Shown in pieces: positions 23,646-33,247 of a stretch of DNA of 64,000 nucleotides. Position 1 is the stretch's first letter. Each line of letters opens with the position of its first letter. The stretch comes from Rhodopseudomonas palustris (GTDB lineage: Bacteria; Pseudomonadota; Alphaproteobacteria; Rhizobiales; Xanthobacteraceae): contig NZ_CP019966.1 of assembly GCF_003031265.1 (NCBI RefSeq), positions 3,968,001 to 4,032,000 of the forward strand, written 5' to 3'. The translations under genes were made by a program, and so were the position numbers. The notes below the pieces were generated by a model that saw only the letters and a list, made by a program, of their open reading frames with translations, was not told the DNA's origin and ran no database searches.

Positions 23646-26498
23646 ATGAATCCCGTCAAAGCGCTCGAAAAACACGGCCAGGCGATCTGGCTGGATTTCC
23701 TGGCCCGCGGCTTTATCGCCAACGGCGACCTGAAGAAACTGATCGAGACCGACGGGGTGAAGGGCGTCACCTCCAATCCCTCGATCTTCGAAAAAGCGAT
23801 CGGGGCGACCGACGAATATGACGGCGCGATCGGCGAGGCGCTGAAGAAGGGCGACCGCTCGGTCGGCGATCTCTACGAGACACTCGCCGTCGAAGACATC
23901 CAAAACGCCGCCGACGTGCTGCGTCCGGTTTACGACAAACTCGAGCACCGCGACGGCTTCGTCAGCCTCGAAGTCTCGCCCTATCTGGCGCTGGACACCA
24001 AAGGCACGCTGGCGGAAGCCGAGCGGCTGTGGCGCGCGGTCGGTCGCGAAAATCTGATGATCAAGGTGCCGGCGACCCGCGAAGGTCTGCCCGCGATCAG
24101 GCAGCTCGTCTCCAAGGGCATCAGCGTCAACGTCACGCTGCTGTTCTCGCAGAAGGTCTATGTCCAGGTCGCCGAGGCCTACATCGCCGGCCTCGAAGCG
24201 CTGATCGCCTCCGGTGGTGATCCGGCGCATGTCGCCAGCGTCGCCAGCTTCTTCATCAGCCGGATCGACAGCGCGGTCGATGCCGCGCTCGACGACAAAA
24301 TCGCCAAGGCGAACGATCCGTCCGAAAAGGAGCGGCTGGAAGAGCTGAAGGGCCAAGTGGCGATCGCCAACGCCAAGCTCGCTTACCAGGACTACAAGCG
24401 GCTGTTCAGCGGAGACCGCTGGGCGAAGCTCGAAGCCTGCGGAGCCAAGCCGCAGCGGCTGCTGTGGGCCTCCACCGGCACCAAGAACAAAGCTTATAGC
24501 GATGTGCTGTACATTGAAGAGCTGATCGGGCCGGACACCGTCAACACCGTGCCGCCGGCGACGCTCGACGCCTTCCGCGATCACGGCAAGCCGAAGGACA
24601 GCCTGGAGAAAGACATCGACGACGCCCGCGCCGTGATCAAGGGCCTCGCCAGTGCCGGCGTGTCGCTCGATGCGATCACCGACAAGCTGGTCACCGAGGG
24701 CGTGCAGCTGTTTGCCGATGCGTTCGACAAGCTGCTCGGCGCGGTGGCGTTCAAGCGCGAGACCGTGCTGGCCGGCCGCGTCGGCAAGCAGACGCTGTCG
24801 CTGCCGGGCGAACTCGGCAACAGCGTCAAGCAGCAGACCGAAGCGTGGCGCAGCGCCGGCAAGATCCGCAAGATCTGGGCACGTGATGAAGCCGTGTGGA
24901 CCGATCACGACGAAGCCAAGTGGCTCGGCTGGCTGCACGCGCCGTCGGTCGCCAAGACCAAGCTCACTGAATATCAGGACTTCGCCAAATGGGTGAAGAG
25001 CCAGGGCTTCACCGACGCGGTGGTGCTCGGCATGGGCGGCTCCAGCCTCGGCCCCGAAGTGATCGCCGAGACCTTCCCGCGGCAGGACGGTTTCCCGAAG
25101 CTGCACGTGCTGGACTCGACCGATCCGGCGCAGGTCCGCGCGCTCGAAGCCAGCGTCAAGCTCGACTCGACGCTGTTCATCGTGTCCTCGAAGTCCGGCG
25201 GCACCACCGAACCGAACGTGATGAAGGCTTACTTCTTCGCGCGTGTCACCGAAGCGATCGGCGCCGATCAGGCCGGTCGCCACTTCGTCGCCGTCACCGA
25301 CCCCGGTTCGTCGATGGAGAAGGTCGCGACCGAGCAGAAGTTCGCCAAGATCTTCCACGGCGATCCGACGATCGGCGGACGCTACTCGGTGCTGTCGCCG
25401 TTCGGCCTGGTGCCGGCTGCGGCCGCGGGCCTCGACCTTGCCAAGCTGCTCGACACCACGCTGGCGATGGTCCGCTCCAGCGGCACCGACGTGCCGCCGC
25501 AGCAGAACCCTGCGGTGCAGCTCGGTCTGGTGATGGGCTGCGCCGGGCTTGCAGGCCGCGACAAGGTGACGATCACGTCGTCGAAAGCGATTGCGGATTT
25601 CGGCGCCTGGGCCGAGCAGCTGATCGCTGAGTCGACCGGCAAGGAAGGCAAGGGTCTGATCCCGATCGACGGCGAGCCGCTGGCCGAGCCGTCGGCCTAT
25701 GGCAACGACCGGCTGTTCATCGATCTGCGCACCGAAGCCGAGACCGATGCGGCCCAAGAGTCGAAGCTCGCGGCGCTGGAAGCGGCCGGCCATCCGGTGG
25801 TGCGGATCGTGCTGAAATCGACCGAGGCGATCGGCCAGGAGTTCTTCCGCTTCGAACTGGCGACCGCGGTCGCGGGGGCGGTGCTTGGTATCAACCCGTT
25901 CGATCAACCCGACGTCGAAAGCGCCAAGATCAAGACCCGCGAACTCACTGCGGCGTTCGAGAAGTCCGGTGCGCTACCGGCAGAGACCCCTGCCCTGTCG
26001 ACCACCGAAGCCGATCTCTACACCGACGCCGCCAACGCCGCGGCGCTGCGCAAAGCGGGTGCCGACGGCACGGTCGCGTCCTGGCTGAAGGCGCATCTGT
26101 CGCGCGTCAATGCCGGCGACTATTTCGCCGTGCTCGCCTATATCGAGCGCAACGCCGCGCATATTGACGCGCTGCAAGACATCCGGCTGTGCGTCCGCGA
26201 CCAACGCCGGGTGGCGACCTGTGCCGAATTCGGCCCGCGGTTCCTGCACTCGACCGGGCAGGCCTACAAAGGCGGACCGGACAGCGGCGTCTTCCTGCAG
26301 ATCACCGCCGACGATGCTGCCGACCTGCCGGTGCCGGGCCAGACCGCCAGCTTCGGCGTCATTAAAGCGGCACAGGCGCGCGGCGATTTCGACGTTCTCA
26401 CCGAACGCGGCCGCCGCGCCCTGCGGGTTCACCTCAAGGGCGATCTCGGCGCCGGGCTGAAGTCGCTCGGCGCAGCGATCAAACAAGCGCTGGAGTGA
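23646..26498 (+). CDS. Bifunctional transaldolase / glucose-6-phosphate isomerase
   Basis: A 950-residue fusion. The transaldolase part (1-~360) carries the Schiff-base Lys140 in NLMIKVPATREG and the start pattern WLDFLARGF plus VTSNPSIFEKA. The isomerase part (~390-950) has VVLGMGGSSLGPEV, LDSTDPAQVRAL and the SIS-type KSGGTTEPN phosphosugar loop. It would link sedoheptulose-7-phosphate/glyceraldehyde-3-phosphate exchange to glucose-6-phosphate/fructose-6-phosphate. The start at 23646 (MNPVKALEKHG) is preferred; the open frame extends 32 codons upstream with no family support. It heads the oxidative pentose-phosphate block, though a family A repeat separates it from gnd. Confidence 0.93.
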   Translation: MNPVKALEKHGQAIWLDFLARGFIANGDLKKLIETDGVKGVTSNPSIFEKAIGATDEYDGAIGEALKKGDRSVGDLYETLAVEDIQNAADVLRPVYDKLEHRDGFVSLEVSPYLALDTKGTLAEAERLWRAVGRENLMIKVPATREGLPAIRQLVSKGISVNVTLLFSQKVYVQVAEAYIAGLEALIASGGDPAHVASVASFFISRIDSAVDAALDDKIAKANDPSEKERLEELKGQVAIANAKLAYQDYKRLFSGDRWAKLEACGAKPQRLLWASTGTKNKAYSDVLYIEELIGPDTVNTVPPATLDAFRDHGKPKDSLEKDIDDARAVIKGLASAGVSLDAITDKLVTEGVQLFADAFDKLLGAVAFKRETVLAGRVGKQTLSLPGELGNSVKQQTEAWRSAGKIRKIWARDEAVWTDHDEAKWLGWLHAPSVAKTKLTEYQDFAKWVKSQGFTDAVVLGMGGSSLGPEVIAETFPRQDGFPKLHVLDSTDPAQVRALEASVKLDSTLFIVSSKSGGTTEPNVMKAYFFARVTEAIGADQAGRHFVAVTDPGSSMEKVATEQKFAKIFHGDPTIGGRYSVLSPFGLVPAAAAGLDLAKLLDTTLAMVRSSGTDVPPQQNPAVQLGLVMGCAGLAGRDKVTITSSKAIADFGAWAEQLIAESTGKEGKGLIPIDGEPLAEPSAYGNDRLFIDLRTEAETDAAQESKLAALEAAGHPVVRIVLKSTEAIGQEFFRFELATAVAGAVLGINPFDQPDVESAKIKTRELTAAFEKSGALPAETPALSTTEADLYTDAANAAALRKAGADGTVASWLKAHLSRVNAGDYFAVLAYIERNAAHIDALQDIRLCVRDQRRVATCAEFGPRFLHSTGQAYKGGPDSGVFLQITADDAADLPVPGQTASFGVIKAAQARGDFDVLTERGRRALRVHLKGDLGAGLKSLGAAIKQALE

Positions 26499-26511
26499 GA
26501 CGACATCTCGC

Positions 26512-26593
26512 CGTCATTGCGAGCGAAGCGAAGCAATCCAGGCTCCGCGCGAGGCATCTGGATTGCTTCGTCGCTTCGCTCCTCGCAATGACG
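26512..26593. repeat. Palindromic intergenic repeat, family A (copy 4)
   Basis: CGTCATTGCGAGCGAAGCG pairs with CGCTTCGCTCCTCGCAATGACG, with GAAGCAATCCAG inner arms. It stands between tal-pgi and gnd, 13 bp after the stop, and could attenuate read-through. Confidence 0.9.
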
Positions 26594-26671
26594 AAGAGAT
26601 CGAGGAGTAACTAACCGACAATGGGACTGCGCCACCGCGCACAGCCCAGAAGAAATCACGGAGACTTGCGC

Positions 26672-27712
26672 ATGCAGATCGGCATGATCGGCCTCGGCCG
26701 GATGGGCGGAAACATCGTCCGGCGCCTGATGAAGGATGGCCATCATGCCGTGGTGTACGACCGGGACCCGCAAGCGGTCGAGGCGCTGACGCGCGAGGGC
26801 GCAACCGGGGCCGGCGGGCTCGAGGAGCTGGTGCGCAAGCTCGACGCGCCGCGGGCCGTGTGGGTCATGCTTCCGGCGGGCCATATCACCGAGACCACCA
26901 TCGAGCAGCTTGCCAAGCTGCTCGCCGCCGGTGACGTCGTCATCGATGGCGGCAACACCTTCTGGCAGGACGATATCCGCCGCGCCAAGACGCTGAAAGA
27001 GACCAGCATCGATTACGTCGATGTCGGCACCTCCGGCGGCATCTGGGGCTTTGAACGCGGCTACTGCATGATGATCGGCGGCGACAAAGCCGTCGTCGAC
27101 CGGCTCGATCCGATCTTCGCGACGCTGGCGCCGGGGATCGGCGATATCCCGCGCACGCCCGGCCGCGAGGAGCGCGATCCACGTGTCGAGCGAGGCTATC
27201 TCCACGCCGGTCCCGTCGGCGCCGGCCACTTCGTCAAGATGGTCCACAACGGCATCGAATACGGCCTGATGCAGGCCTATGCCGAGGGCTTCGACATCCT
27301 CAAGAATGCCAACAGCGACGTCCTGCCCAACGCTCACCGCTTCGATCTCGACATCGCCGACATCGCCGAAGTCTGGCGACGCGGCAGCGTGATCCCGTCA
27401 TGGCTGCTCGACCTCACAGCAACGGCGCTCGCAAAGAACGATCAGCTGGACAACTACTCGGGCTTCGTCGAGGACTCTGGCGAAGGTCGCTGGACCATCA
27501 ATGCCGCGATCGAAGAAGCAGTGCCTGCCGAAGTCCTCACCGCCGCACTGTTCGCGCGCTTCCGCTCGCGCCGGGAACATACGTTCGCGGAGAAAATTCT
27601 CTCGGCGATGCGAGCAGGCTTCGGCGGCCATAAGGAGCCGCAGCAGCATCCCGAGCCGGCGCAGCAGGCGGCTCCGCAGCAGAAACTGAAACCGAAATCG
27701 GAGCGCGCGTGA
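26672..27712 (+). CDS. gnd: 6-phosphogluconate dehydrogenase, decarboxylating (short type)
   Basis: A 346-residue enzyme of the shorter, often NAD-preferring 6PGDH class, converting 6-phosphogluconate to ribulose-5-phosphate and CO2. Rossmann motif [11 protein letters not shown]; substrate motif [16 protein letters not shown]; catalytic Lys in [14 protein letters not shown]. The C-terminal 25 residues are Gln/Pro-rich and unusual for the family. ATG 26672 with CGGAG upstream is preferred to an earlier in-frame ATG. Its stop overlaps the zwf start (GTGA). Confidence 0.93.
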   Translation: MQIGMIGLGRMGGNIVRRLMKDGHHAVVYDRDPQAVEALTREGATGAGGLEELVRKLDAPRAVWVMLPAGHITETTIEQLAKLLAAGDVVIDGGNTFWQDDIRRAKTLKETSIDYVDVGTSGGIWGFERGYCMMIGGDKAVVDRLDPIFATLAPGIGDIPRTPGREERDPRVERGYLHAGPVGAGHFVKMVHNGIEYGLMQAYAEGFDILKNANSDVLPNAHRFDLDIADIAEVWRRGSVIPSWLLDLTATALAKNDQLDNYSGFVEDSGEGRWTINAAIEEAVPAEVLTAALFARFRSRREHTFAEKILSAMRAGFGGHKEPQQHPEPAQQAAPQQKLKPKSERA

Positions 27713-29223
27713 CCACGCAAGCCAACAGCAACCAGGTCCCCGAGGGCTGCGCGTTCGTCATCTTCGGCGTCACCGGCGACCTCACCCATCGGCTGGTGAT
27801 TCCGGCGCTGTACAATCTCGCCGAAGCCAAGCTGCTGCCCGAAAAATTCTGCGTCGTCGGCGTCACCCGCAAGGAGATGTCCAGCGACGGTCTGCGCGAC
27901 AGCCTGATGCAGGGCCTGCGCAAATACGCCACCCGCCCGGTCGACGGCAAAGTCGCCGATCAGCTGCTCTACTGCGTCACCGCGGTCAGCGCCGATCCCA
28001 GCGAGCCCCAATCATTCGACAAGTTGCGCGAGCGACTGGAAAAGCTGGAAGCGAACCGCAACACCGGCGGCAACCGGCTGTTCTATCTCGCCACCCCGCC
28101 GGATGCGTTCGCACCGATCGCGAGCGAGCTCGGCCGCGCCGGGCTGCTCGAGGAAACCAGCGGCGCCTGGCGCCGGCTGGTGGTGGAAAAGCCGTTCGGC
28201 ACCGACCTCGCCTCGGCCAAGACGCTGAACGATCATCTGCTCAGCATCATCTCCGAACACGAACTCTACCGGATCGATCACTACCTCGGCAAAGAGACGG
28301 TGCAGAACATCCTGGTGCTGCGGTTCTCCAACGGCATGTTCGAGCCGATCTGGAACCGGGAGCACATCGACCACATCCAGATCACGGTCGAGGAAAAGCT
28401 CGGCGTCGGCCATCGCGGCAGCTTCTACGACAAGACCGGCGCGCTGCGCGACATGGTGCCGAACCATCTGTTTCAGCTGCTGTCGCTGGTGGCGATGGAG
28501 CCGCCGGCGCATTTCAACGCCCACGCGGTTCGCTCCGCCAAGGCCGACGTGCTCGCGGCGATCCAGATCCAGACCGAACAGGAAGCGCTGCGCAATTCGG
28601 TGCGCGGCCAATACACCTCGGGCCGGATCGGCGACACCGATATCCCGGACTATCGCAGCGCCAAGGATGTCGCGACCGACAGCACCACAGAGACGTTCGC
28701 GGCGCTGAAGCTGTCGATCGACAACTGGCGCTGGGCCGGCGTGCCGTTCTATCTGCGCACCGGCAAAGCACTGTCGGGCAAACGCACCGAGGTCGCGATC
28801 AAATTCAAGGAAGCGCCGTTCTCGATGTTCCGCTGCACGCCGGTGCAGGAATTGTCGCAGAACTACCTGGTGATCGGGATCGAGCCGGTCGAAGGCATCT
28901 CGCTGCAGTTCAACACCAAGGTGCCCGGCCCGGTGATCGCCATCGACGGCGTCGAGATGACGTTCCGCTACAAGGATTACTTCAAGGTGGCGCCGAGCAA
29001 CGGCTACGAGACGCTGCTGCACGACTGCATGATCGGCGACAACATCCTGTTCCAGCGCGCCGATGGCGTCGAAGCCGGATGGCGCGTGGTGCAGCCGTTC
29101 CTCGATGCCTGGAAGAACGCCGGCGCCCACGGCTTGCAGATCTATCGTGCCGGCAGCGACGGCCCGGAAGACGCAGACGAGCTGCTGGCCCGCGACGGCC
29201 GCGACTGGCGCAAGCCGGGCTAG
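27709..29223 (+). CDS. zwf: Glucose-6-phosphate 1-dehydrogenase
   Basis: A 504-residue G6PDH starting at GTG, overlapping gnd by four bases. The coenzyme loop [10 protein letters not shown] and the active-site signature RIDHYLGKE (catalytic His in IDH-Y) are intact. It produces 6-phosphogluconolactone and NAD(P)H. Downstream pgl follows after 3 bp, so gnd-zwf-pgl-gluconokinase form a translationally coupled unit. Confidence 0.96.
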   Translation: MTTQANSNQVPEGCAFVIFGVTGDLTHRLVIPALYNLAEAKLLPEKFCVVGVTRKEMSSDGLRDSLMQGLRKYATRPVDGKVADQLLYCVTAVSADPSEPQSFDKLRERLEKLEANRNTGGNRLFYLATPPDAFAPIASELGRAGLLEETSGAWRRLVVEKPFGTDLASAKTLNDHLLSIISEHELYRIDHYLGKETVQNILVLRFSNGMFEPIWNREHIDHIQITVEEKLGVGHRGSFYDKTGALRDMVPNHLFQLLSLVAMEPPAHFNAHAVRSAKADVLAAIQIQTEQEALRNSVRGQYTSGRIGDTDIPDYRSAKDVATDSTTETFAALKLSIDNWRWAGVPFYLRTGKALSGKRTEVAIKFKEAPFSMFRCTPVQELSQNYLVIGIEPVEGISLQFNTKVPGPVIAIDGVEMTFRYKDYFKVAPSNGYETLLHDCMIGDNILFQRADGVEAGWRVVQPFLDAWKNAGAHGLQIYRAGSDGPEDADELLARDGRDWRKPG

Positions 29224-29226
29224 CCG

Positions 29227-29967
29227 ATGCGCGGCACCGATCATCGCCTCGTGGTCGCGGCCGACGCCGATGCGCAGGCCCGCCTCGCCGCGCAGCGGCT
29301 GATCGCCCGGATCGACCTGAACCACGAGCGTCCGGCGATCTGCCTGACCGGCGGCTCCGGGCCGCAGAAGATGTTCGAACTGCTCGCCGGCGAGTTCGAG
29401 AACCGGATTCCGTGGCAACGGGTGCACTGGTTCATCAGCGACGAACGGTTCGTGCCGGAGAGCGATCCGCTCAGCAATATCGGCGCGGCCAAGCGCGCGT
29501 TTCTGGACGGCCGCGCACCGCCGCAGAACGTTCACGCGATCCCTACCGATGCGGCGACACCGGGCGAGGCGGCCCTCCGTTACGAGGCCGAGCTGAAAGC
29601 GTTCTACGGCAGCGACCAGCTCACACCTGGCCGGCCGCTGTTCGATCTGGTGCTCGGCGGCGTCGGACCGGACGGTCACACCGCTTCTCTATTTCCGGAG
29701 CGACCGCAGCTCGCAATCCAGGACCGCTGGGTCGCGGGTGTCGACACGGCCCCGGTCGAGCCGCTGGTGCCGCGCGTCACCCTCACTCTGCCGGCGCTCG
29801 CCTCCTGTGCCGAGATGCTGTTCCTGGTGCACGGCGCTGCCAAGCGCGACATCCTTGCCCGCGTATTCGCCGGCGAGGATCTGCCGTCCGCACGCGCCCG
29901 CTCGCACGGCGAGACGGTGTGGCTGGTGACTCAAGATGCGCTGCCGGAGAATGCCGGTGTCGCCTGA
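29227..29967 (+). CDS. pgl: 6-phosphogluconolactonase (DevB/Pgl type)
   Basis: A 246-residue enzyme with the NagB-like fold: CLTGGSGPQKMFELLA, then the SDERFVPESDPLSNIG motif and GVGPDGHTASLFPE. It hydrolyses 6-phosphogluconolactone made by Zwf, whose gene ends three bases upstream. Length typical. Confidence 0.94.
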   Translation: MRGTDHRLVVAADADAQARLAAQRLIARIDLNHERPAICLTGGSGPQKMFELLAGEFENRIPWQRVHWFISDERFVPESDPLSNIGAAKRAFLDGRAPPQNVHAIPTDAATPGEAALRYEAELKAFYGSDQLTPGRPLFDLVLGGVGPDGHTASLFPERPQLAIQDRWVAGVDTAPVEPLVPRVTLTLPALASCAEMLFLVHGAAKRDILARVFAGEDLPSARARSHGETVWLVTQDALPENAGVA

Positions 29968-29971
29968 GCCG

Positions 29972-30499
29972 ATGACTTCCGAGCCGCAGCCGCGCGCGCT
30001 GATCGTGATGGGCGTCTCCGGCTCCGGCAAGAGCACGGTCGGCGAAGCGCTCGGCCAGCGCCTCGGCTGGCGCTACGAAGACGCCGACGCCTACCACTCT
30101 GCAAGCAACGTCGCCAAGATGAGCGCCGGCCAGCCGCTCAGCGATGACGATCGCTGGCCCTGGCTCAAGGCGATCGCTGCCGAGATCGACCGCGTCATCG
30201 CGGACGGTGGCTCGATCGTGTTCGGCTGCTCGGCACTGAAGCGCGCGTATCGCGACGTGCTGGTGCACGGCCGCGACGACATTCGGATCGTGTTTCTCGA
30301 CGGCAGCCGCGAGCTGATCGGCGGCCGGATGGCGGCCCGGAAAAACCACTTCATGCCAGCCGGCCTGCTCGACAGCCAGTTCGCCACGCTGGAGCGCCCC
30401 AGCCCAGACGAGCGCCCAATCATCGCCTCGATCGACGCGCCCGTTGAAGCAATCGTCGACGACATCGTCGGTCAGCTTCCGACGCCCATCCGCGATTAA
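29972..30499 (+). CDS. gntK: Gluconokinase
   Basis: A 175-residue kinase that phosphorylates gluconate to 6-phosphogluconate. P-loop GVSGSGKST, then EDADAYHS and CSALKRAYRDVL, and the conserved DDDRWPWL. ATG 29972, four bases after the pgl stop, is preferred; ATG 29951 would overlap pgl by 17 bases and GGAG stands only one base before it. As last gene of the unit it feeds external gluconate into the same pool as Zwf/Pgl. Confidence 0.9.
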   Translation: MTSEPQPRALIVMGVSGSGKSTVGEALGQRLGWRYEDADAYHSASNVAKMSAGQPLSDDDRWPWLKAIAAEIDRVIADGGSIVFGCSALKRAYRDVLVHGRDDIRIVFLDGSRELIGGRMAARKNHFMPAGLLDSQFATLERPSPDERPIIASIDAPVEAIVDDIVGQLPTPIRD

Positions 30500-30511
30500 A
30501 TCGATGCTCAC

Positions 30512-30594
30512 CGTCATTGCGAGCGAAGCGAAGCAATCCAGAAGCTCCGCGCACGATTCTGGATTGCTTCGTCGCTTCGCTCCTCGCAATGACG
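30512..30594. repeat. Palindromic intergenic repeat, family A (copy 5)
   Basis: Nearly the same layout as the copy at 26512: CGTCATTGCGAGCGAAGCG at the left, CGCTTCGCTCCTCGCAATGACG at the right. It follows the gluconokinase stop by 12 bp. Confidence 0.9.
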
Positions 30595-30619
30595 AAGGCT
30601 CCACCTTGAGGTTCGATCC

Positions 30620-31438
30620 ATGACCCGCATCCAGCTCGTAATCTCCGACGTCGATGGCACTCTGGTCACCACCGACAAGCGGCTCACCGATCGTGCCCGT
30701 GATGCGGTGGCGCGGTTGGAAGCCAGCGGCGTCGGCTTCACCCTCACCTCGAGCCGGCCGCCGGTCGGGATGCGGATGTACAGCGATCCGCTCGGCATCA
30801 CGCTGCCGCTCGGTCCGTTCAACGGCAGCTCGATCGTCACGCCGACGCTCGACGTGCTCGAACAGCATCTGATCCCCGACAGCGCGGTGACGACCAGCAT
30901 CGAGCTGTTCGAGCGCAGCGGCATAGACATCTGGCTGTTCACCAACGACAATTGGTACATCCGCCGTGACGACGGCAAATACGTCGCCCATGAGGAGCGC
31001 ACCATCCGGTTTTCGCCGACGATGGAGGCGGACCTGACGTCGTTCGCCGGCAAGGCCTGCAAGATCGTCGGCGTCAGTGCCGACTTCGAGCTGCTCAAAC
31101 GCTGCGAGCCGGAGCTGCAGGCTGCGCTCGGCGACCGCGCGCTGGCGGTGCGATCGCAGGATTACTATCTCGACGTCACCCCGCCCGGCCGCAGCAAGGG
31201 AACGTTCGTCGCCGCGATGGCGGAGCGGCTCGGCATCCCGACGGCCGCGATCGCCACGCTCGGCGACATGCAGAACGACCTGCCGATGTTCGGCGTCAGC
31301 GGCCTGTCGATCGCAATGGGCAACGCTGCCGACGAGATCAAGCAGCAGGCCGCGCACGTCACCGGCCGCAACGACGACGACGGCTTCGCCGCCGCGATCG
31401 ACTTCATCCTGGAGCGGAACGCGCGTCTGGGCGGCTAA
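30620..31438 (+). CDS. Cof-type HAD-IIB phosphatase
   Basis: A 272-residue HAD hydrolase. Motif I is ISDVDGTLV, motif II in FTLTSSRP, and motif IV GDMQNDLPMF; the Cof-type cap is residues ~85-190. These enzymes usually dephosphorylate sugar phosphates or cofactors, and the position next to pentose-phosphate and trehalose genes suits a sugar-phosphate substrate, but specificity is not deducible. It overlaps the convergent GH15 gene by four bases at the stop. Confidence 0.88.
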   Translation: MTRIQLVISDVDGTLVTTDKRLTDRARDAVARLEASGVGFTLTSSRPPVGMRMYSDPLGITLPLGPFNGSSIVTPTLDVLEQHLIPDSAVTTSIELFERSGIDIWLFTNDNWYIRRDDGKYVAHEERTIRFSPTMEADLTSFAGKACKIVGVSADFELLKRCEPELQAALGDRALAVRSQDYYLDVTPPGRSKGTFVAAMAERLGIPTAAIATLGDMQNDLPMFGVSGLSIAMGNAADEIKQQAAHVTGRNDDDGFAAAIDFILERNARLGG

Positions 31439-33243
31439 TTCTGCTTCGAGCGCTGCACCGCCGGCTTCTCGGCGGCGGCCTTGGCTGCGGATAAGTTGTT
31501 GGCGGTGTTGATCAGCGCGATGTGGGTCAGCGCCTGCGGGAAGTTGCCGGTCTGACGCTTTTCGACCGTGTCGTATTCCTCGGCGAGCAGGCCGAGATCA
31601 TTGGCGATGCCGGCGACACGATTGAACAGCGCCTTCGCCCGATCGATCTGCCCGGCCAGCACATAGGCATCGGCGAGCCACAGGCTGCAGGCGAGGAACG
31701 CGCCCTCTGCCGGCACGCTCGGGTCCTTGCTGGCGCGCGGATCGTGACGCATCACGTAGCCATCGCTCATCAGATGGCGCTCGATCGCCTCGAGCGTGCC
31801 CAGCACCCTTGGATCATCCGGCGGCAGGAATCCGACCGCCGGGATCAGCAGCACCGAAGCATCCAGCACCTTGGCGCCGTAATGCTCGACGAAGGCGTTC
31901 TGCTCGGCATCGAAGCCGTTAGCACAGACGTCGGCGTGAATCCTCTCGCGCAAGGCACGCCACTCGGCGACCGGCGCCTTGAGGCCGAACTTCTCCGCGC
32001 TCTTGATGCCGCGATCGAACGCCACCCAGGTCATCACCTTGGACGACACGTAGTGCTGGCGGGGGCCGCGCAGCTCCCAGATGCCGCTGTCGGGCTGGTC
32101 CCAGATCTTGGCGAGATGCTGCAGCACCTTGCATTCCAGAGCCCAGGACTCGCCGTCGAGTGCAAGGTCGGCGTTGCGCCATTGGTGGAAGGCGTCGATC
32201 AGTTCGCCATAGACGTCGAGCTGCAGCTGGGCGTGCGCGGCGTTGCCGATCCGCACCGGCTGGGCGCCCTGATAACCGGACAGCCAATCCGCCTGCCATT
32301 CCAGTAGACCGCGTTCACCGTAGATGCCGTACATGATCTGCATGCCGGCCGGATCGCCCGCGACCGCGCGCAGCAGCCAGTCGTGCCAGGCCGCGGCTTC
32401 TTCGGTGTAACCGTTGTTCATCAGCGCGAACAGCGTGAAGGTCGCGTCGCGCAGCCAGCAGAACCGGTAGTCCCAGTTGCGCGAGCCGCCGAGCTGCTCG
32501 GGCAACGATGTGGTCGGCGCCGCGACGATGCCGCCCGACGGCGCGAAGGTCAGGGCCTTCAGGGTGATCAGCGACCGCATCACCAGATCGCGATGGTCGC
32601 CCTGATAGGTGCAGCGACCGGACCATTCGGCCCAGAAATCCTCGGTATCCTTCAGCGCCGCGACCGGATCGATCGAGTCCGGCACCGGCAGATGCGACGG
32701 CCCGTAAGTCATCACGAACGGGATCTGATCGCCTTCGCCGACGTCGAATTCGGCGACTGTCGTCATGTCCTTGCCGTGGGTCGCCACCGGCGTCCGCAGC
32801 ACCAGCATGTCGGGACCGCCGACCGCCAGCACCGCGCCGTCGTCGCCGCGTCGCACCCACGGGATCGCCGCGCCGTAGCCGAACCGGATCACCAGCTGCA
32901 TCGCCACTTTGACCCGGCCGCGATCGCCGCGCACAAGTCGGACGACGTCGGATGCCGAGCCGCGCGGCGGCATGAAATCGATCAGCGTGATGCTGCCGGT
33001 CGCGGTTTCGAACGTCGTCTCCAGGATCAGGCTGTCGCCGCGATAGCGCCGGCTGCAACGCACGATCTCTTCGGCAGGTGCGATCCGCCAGCGGCCGTTA
33101 TTCTCGGTGCCGAGCAGCGCGGCAAAACAGGCTTCGGAATCGAACGACGGCCAGCACAGCCAATCGATCGAGCCGTCGCGGCCGACCAGGGCCGCGGTCT
33201 CGCAGTCGCCGATCAGCGCGTAGTCTTCGATCGGATTCGGCAA
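31435..33243 (-). CDS. Glycoside hydrolase family 15 enzyme (glucoamylase/trehalase-like)
   Basis: A 602-residue protein of the GH15 (alpha/alpha)6 family: N-terminal beta domain (IGDCETAALVGRDGSIDWLCWPSFDSEACFAALLG-type start) and catalytic barrel with NWDYRFCWLRDATFTLFAL and the C-terminal general base region (EEYDT..KQTGNFPQALTHI). Bacterial members are glucoamylases, isomaltose-dextranases or trehalases; in mycobacteria such proteins are trehalases. With a trehalose cluster next door, either trehalose or glucan hydrolysis is plausible. The start is TTG at 33243 (MPNPIEDY), with GGGGTGA overlapping the malQ stop; no ATG fits. Confidence 0.88.
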   Translation of the reverse strand: MPNPIEDYALIGDCETAALVGRDGSIDWLCWPSFDSEACFAALLGTENNGRWRIAPAEEIVRCSRRYRGDSLILETTFETATGSITLIDFMPPRGSASDVVRLVRGDRGRVKVAMQLVIRFGYGAAIPWVRRGDDGAVLAVGGPDMLVLRTPVATHGKDMTTVAEFDVGEGDQIPFVMTYGPSHLPVPDSIDPVAALKDTEDFWAEWSGRCTYQGDHRDLVMRSLITLKALTFAPSGGIVAAPTTSLPEQLGGSRNWDYRFCWLRDATFTLFALMNNGYTEEAAAWHDWLLRAVAGDPAGMQIMYGIYGERGLLEWQADWLSGYQGAQPVRIGNAAHAQLQLDVYGELIDAFHQWRNADLALDGESWALECKVLQHLAKIWDQPDSGIWELRGPRQHYVSSKVMTWVAFDRGIKSAEKFGLKAPVAEWRALRERIHADVCANGFDAEQNAFVEHYGAKVLDASVLLIPAVGFLPPDDPRVLGTLEAIERHLMSDGYVMRHDPRASKDPSVPAEGAFLACSLWLADAYVLAGQIDRAKALFNRVAGIANDLGLLAEEYDTVEKRQTGNFPQALTHIALINTANNLSAAKAAAEKPAVQRSKQN

Positions 33244-33247
33244 AACG

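Noticed and set aside
23616..25907. A 763-codon open frame on the minus strand
   Set aside because: It lies opposite the transaldolase-isomerase gene and has shadow composition with no domain motifs.
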